From the NCBI GenBank assembly GCA_965197555.1, contig OZ240213.1, positions 3,658,001 through 3,722,000 on the forward strand: a stretch of 64,000 bases of DNA, read 5' to 3'. Position 1 is the first letter of the stretch. Each line of letters opens with the position of its first letter. Of the stretch, positions 61,411-64,000 are shown piece after piece. Source of the DNA: G965197555 sp965197555. GTDB lineage: Bacteria > Chloroflexota > Dehalococcoidia > Lucifugimonadales > UBA3495. Below the pieces are notes generated by a model. The model ran no database searches. It was not told the origin of the DNA and was given only the letters and a program-made list of their open reading frames with translations. Position numbers and translations under genes: made by a program.

Positions 61411-62436
61411 ATGAGCACCCAAACTGGGCAAAGAATCTTGGACTACGTCAAGACCATCGGCATCGTTAACAACGGGTTCAACGGGCGCGGGTTTGCCAAT
61501 CCATATGACATTGCCGTCAGCAATGACGGCCGGATATTCGTGCTGAACCGGTGCGACCCCGCCCGAGCGGCGGCCATCCGGGTCGGGATCTGTAACCTGG
61601 ATGATGAATACCTGGGGGAGTTCGGCTACGGCAACGGTACCGGAGACGGCCAATTGAATTGGCCGGTGGCTATGGCCTTTGACAGCCAGGAACGACTGCA
61701 TATTACCGACGAATTCAACCACAGGATTTCCGTGTTCGACACCCAAGGCGCTTTCCTATCGAAATGGGGCTCTTTCGGCAGTGGAGCAGGTGAGATCAAC
61801 GGGCCGTCGGGAATAGCCATAGACACAGACGACAACGTGTATGTCGCGGACCAGCACAACCACAGGGTCCAAAAATTCACTAGCGACGGACACTACCTTA
61901 ACCACTGGGGTGGAAAAGGCAGCTCAGACTCCCAATTCAACCTGCCATGGGGATTGGCTGTGGACGCCAACGCCAACGTTTACGTCGCCGATTGGCGAAA
62001 TGACCGTGTCCAGAAATTCGACCCGGACGGTAGACATTTGGCCGCCTTTGGAGAGTCGGGAGAAGGTGAAGGTCAGCTACACCGGCCCTCCAGCGTGGCA
62101 GTGGACTCGGAAGGCCAAGTGTACGTGGCGGACTGGGGTAACGAACGGGTACAAGTATTCCGACCCGATGGCAGCTTTCTCCAACTACTCCGGGGACAAG
62201 CAACGGTCTCCAGATGGGCGCAGGACTACTTCGCTTCCAATCCGGAGGAATTGAAAGAGCGAGAGGTGTCGAATCTAATCCCACCCTTGCCGGACCACCT
62301 AACCCTCCCATACCACGTATCATCCCAGACCGAACCCTACTTTTGGGGGCCCGTATCGGTAACCTTAGACCGGGAAGGCCGACTGTACGTCACCGAGACG
62401 AACCGGCACAGGTTCCAGGTCTATCAAAAACGTTAA
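61411..62436 (+). CDS. NHL-repeat beta-propeller protein
   Basis: The 341-residue protein is built of NHL repeats with the pattern GxLxxPxGIAVDxxGxVYVAD-x-x-N-x-R-V-Q-x-F: FANPYDIAVSNDGRIFVLNR, NWPVAMAFDSQERLHITDEF, NGPSGIAIDTDDNVYVADQH, NLPWGLAVDANANVYVADWR and HRPSSVAVDSEGQVYVADWG, giving at least five blades, with WGPVSVTLDREGRLYVTETN as a sixth near the C-terminus. Such propellers bind proteins or sugars. It follows the DUF1800 gene by 66 bp and may belong to the same transcription unit. Confidence 0.92.
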   Translation: MSTQTGQRILDYVKTIGIVNNGFNGRGFANPYDIAVSNDGRIFVLNRCDPARAAAIRVGICNLDDEYLGEFGYGNGTGDGQLNWPVAMAFDSQERLHITDEFNHRISVFDTQGAFLSKWGSFGSGAGEINGPSGIAIDTDDNVYVADQHNHRVQKFTSDGHYLNHWGGKGSSDSQFNLPWGLAVDANANVYVADWRNDRVQKFDPDGRHLAAFGESGEGEGQLHRPSSVAVDSEGQVYVADWGNERVQVFRPDGSFLQLLRGQATVSRWAQDYFASNPEELKEREVSNLIPPLPDHLTLPYHVSSQTEPYFWGPVSVTLDREGRLYVTETNRHRFQVYQKR

Positions 62437-62521
62437 AGCCGATTCCTCGGCTTCTCCAGGTGTTTCCACCGCACTATAGAACTTTCGTGTCCGCTTACTC
62501 TATTTCCCTAGGAGGGTCGCG

Positions 62522-63673
62522 ATGAAGGCCGTTGTTTACAAGGGCCCCTTTCAAGTGGCTGTGGAGAATGTTCCGGACCCCACGCTACAACACCCCAACG
62601 ACGTCATAGTCAAGATCACATCTTCTTGCATCTGTGGTTCGGACCTCCATATGTACGAAGGCAGGACTGCTGCCCAGGCGGGTATCGTCTTCGGCCACGA
62701 AAATATGGGTATCATCCAAGAGGTGGGCCAAGCGGTCAAGACCCTGAAGGCCGGCGACAGAGTGGTGATGCCATTCAACGTGGCCTGCGGATTCTGCAAA
62801 AACTGCCAAAGGGGCTTTACGGGTTTTTGCACCACTGTAAATCCCGGATTCGCCGGTGGCGCCTACGGCTACGTGGCCATGGGACCTTGGGGCGGCGGCC
62901 AGGCCGAATACCTGCAGGTCCCTTACGCAGACTTCAACTGCTTACCCTTGCCTCCTGGCACCGAGTACGAAGCCGACTTCTCGTTGCTGGCCGATATATT
63001 CCCCACCGGGTACCACGGTGCGGCTCTGGCTGATGTCAGTCCCGGGGAAAGCGTGGCCGTCTTTGGGGCAGGTCCCGTAGGCTTGATGGCCGCTTATAGC
63101 TGTGTCATCCGAGGTGCAGCCGAGATCTACGCAATCGACCACGTTAAAGAGCGCTTGGACAAGGCCGCGGAGATTGGGGCGGTCCCCATCAACTTTGACG
63201 ACGGGGACCCGGTCCAGCAGATCAAGGACCGGCGCAGCGGCGACGGAGTGGATAAAGCGATCGACGCGGTGGGTTATCAGGCTGCGGCGGCGGGCTCACC
63301 TGCGGCAGGCGGCGAGCAGCAAGAGGTACCCAACATCGTTCTGAACCAGCTCATCGAGATAGTAAACCCGACCGGCGCGTTGGGCATTCCCGGCCTGTAC
63401 GTCCCCACAGACCCGGGTGGTGTGGATGACAACGCCCGGAGAGGGGCGCTCTCTTTGAACTTTGGCCGCTTATTCGAAAAGGGGTTGAGGCTTGGTACTG
63501 GCCAATGCAACGTCAAGCGATACAATGCTTATCTTCGGGATATGATTATCGCAGATAAGGCAAAACCTGGGTTCGTGGTTTCTCACCAGGTACCGTTGGA
63601 CGACGCGGCAGACGCTTACGACAAATTCGACAAGCGCATCGACGGGTATACCAAGGTTATTCTCAAACCCTAG
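62522..63673 (+). CDS. fdhA: Zinc-dependent dehydrogenase, glutathione-independent formaldehyde dehydrogenase-like
   Basis: ATG 62522 follows TAGGAGGGTCGCG. The 383-residue MDR protein has catalytic-zinc SSCICGSDLHMYEGR near residue 35, FGHENMGIIQEVGQAVKTLK, structural-zinc CGFCKNCQRGFTGFC near residue 93, and the NAD motif VAVFGAGPVGLMAAYSCVIR. The insert VPNIVLNQLIEIVNPTGALG near residue 273 and IPGLYVPTDPGGVDD match the formaldehyde dehydrogenase (FdhA, dismutase-like) branch. Formaldehyde removal would fit the demethylating or C1-releasing monooxygenase context; inference. Confidence 0.9.
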   Translation: MKAVVYKGPFQVAVENVPDPTLQHPNDVIVKITSSCICGSDLHMYEGRTAAQAGIVFGHENMGIIQEVGQAVKTLKAGDRVVMPFNVACGFCKNCQRGFTGFCTTVNPGFAGGAYGYVAMGPWGGGQAEYLQVPYADFNCLPLPPGTEYEADFSLLADIFPTGYHGAALADVSPGESVAVFGAGPVGLMAAYSCVIRGAAEIYAIDHVKERLDKAAEIGAVPINFDDGDPVQQIKDRRSGDGVDKAIDAVGYQAAAAGSPAAGGEQQEVPNIVLNQLIEIVNPTGALGIPGLYVPTDPGGVDDNARRGALSLNFGRLFEKGLRLGTGQCNVKRYNAYLRDMIIADKAKPGFVVSHQVPLDDAADAYDKFDKRIDGYTKVILKP

Positions 63674-63917
63674 GACCATCGCCCGTCGAGTTTGAAGAGT
63701 GCGATGTCACGCCGCCCTTCCGCCTCAGGCGGACCCCCAATCGAAGGAGCGAGACTAAGTCCTCTCCTCCCGAGGATTAGCATGGGGATGCTGGCTTCTC
63801 CCAACTAGGGCCCGCCGCTCAGCGGTTGAGCCGGCTCCCGCCGGAGTAAGGTCAAAACACGGGATACGCGCAAGTACCAGGAATTCGTTTGCAGGCCAAC
63901 TGGGTATCTTGGTACTT

Positions 63918-64000
63918 ATGCTGTTACTGGCAGCAGGTCTCATTGCCTTATCGGCTCTCACCCCGGTGAACCCCCACGGAATACGGCGATTACTCTTGCA
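63918..64000 (+). CDS. Possible start of a membrane or secreted protein, cut by window end
   Basis: ATG 63918 begins LLLAAGLIALSALTPVNPHG, a signal-like or transmembrane stretch, still open at the window edge. The same frame is open far upstream without a better start, and no ribosome site is seen, so support is weak. The 244 bp before it hold no other recognised gene. Confidence 0.25.
   Translation, partial: MLLLAAGLIALSALTPVNPHGIRRLLL

Noticed and set aside
63755..63961. 68-codon minus-strand frame near the window end
   Set aside because: No ribosome site, no family and composition typical of an antisense frame.

Overview
The window looks like a chromosome segment of an uncultured Chloroflexota bacterium, probably Dehalococcoidia or a SAR202-like lineage. 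This is inferred from gene content and repeats, not from a marker tree. The supporting signs are several luciferase-like flavin monooxygenases beside GMC, SDR and amidohydrolase enzymes, dispersed palindromic repeats built on TTCGACAAGCTCA, Pro/Thr-rich lipoprotein linkers, and DUF1501/DUF1800 proteins. Sigma-70-type promoters (TTGACA, 16-18 bp, TATAAT) are easy to see upstream of many genes.

Region 1-10 kb. A truncated HMG-CoA-lyase-like gene (minus) diverges from a thiamine block: a TPP riboswitch and thiC, a terminator, a GYD-domain gene, tenA, a small HEPN/PaREP1-like gene, thiD and a degenerate retropepsin-like gene. ileS and mutM follow. Region 10-20.5 kb: PPOX and GNAT genes, an SbcC/Rad50-type ATPase, an ABC-2 exporter pair, ffh, and a minus-strand operon of amidohydrolase, mug-like uracil-DNA glycosylase, thpR and an AlkA-type glycosylase.

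Region 20.5-23 kb is a low-density block of small secreted proteins, paralogous remnants and pseudogenes, bounded by a 21-bp exact direct repeat. It is followed by a split transketolase (plus strand) and a minus-strand proline operon (proB, retropepsin-like protease, proA, small acidic protein). mfd, a thioredoxin-like lipoprotein and tRNA-Pro(CGG) come next. Region 33.2-34.6 kb is decayed: a membrane-protein gene with an in-frame stop and a frameshifted DUF1501 remnant. A small zinc-ribbon gene there has its own promoter and terminator.

Region 35-52 kb is a catabolic accessory region: four luciferase-like monooxygenases, an alpha/beta hydrolase, a GMC oxidoreductase, an SDR, a quinone reductase and a frameshifted zinc alcohol dehydrogenase. 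It also holds a hydrolase cassette of GatC/AtzG-like small subunit, amidase, cytosine-deaminase-like protein and amidohydrolase. Several of these enzymes lack canonical catalytic residues. Region 52-64 kb: a haloacid-dehalogenase-like gene, a nine-unit palindromic repeat array, another amidohydrolase, a second Fpg/Nei glycosylase, an HtrA-like lipoprotein protease split by a one-base frameshift, a DUF1501-DUF1800-NHL cluster and a formaldehyde-dehydrogenase-like gene.

In outline, the housekeeping functions (thiamine, proline, translation, DNA repair, secretion) are interleaved with an oxidative and hydrolytic toolkit suited to diverse organic substrates. Several single-base lesions (two frameshifts, two nonsense codons) may be real decay or assembly errors. 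They need read-level checking before the genes are called dead.
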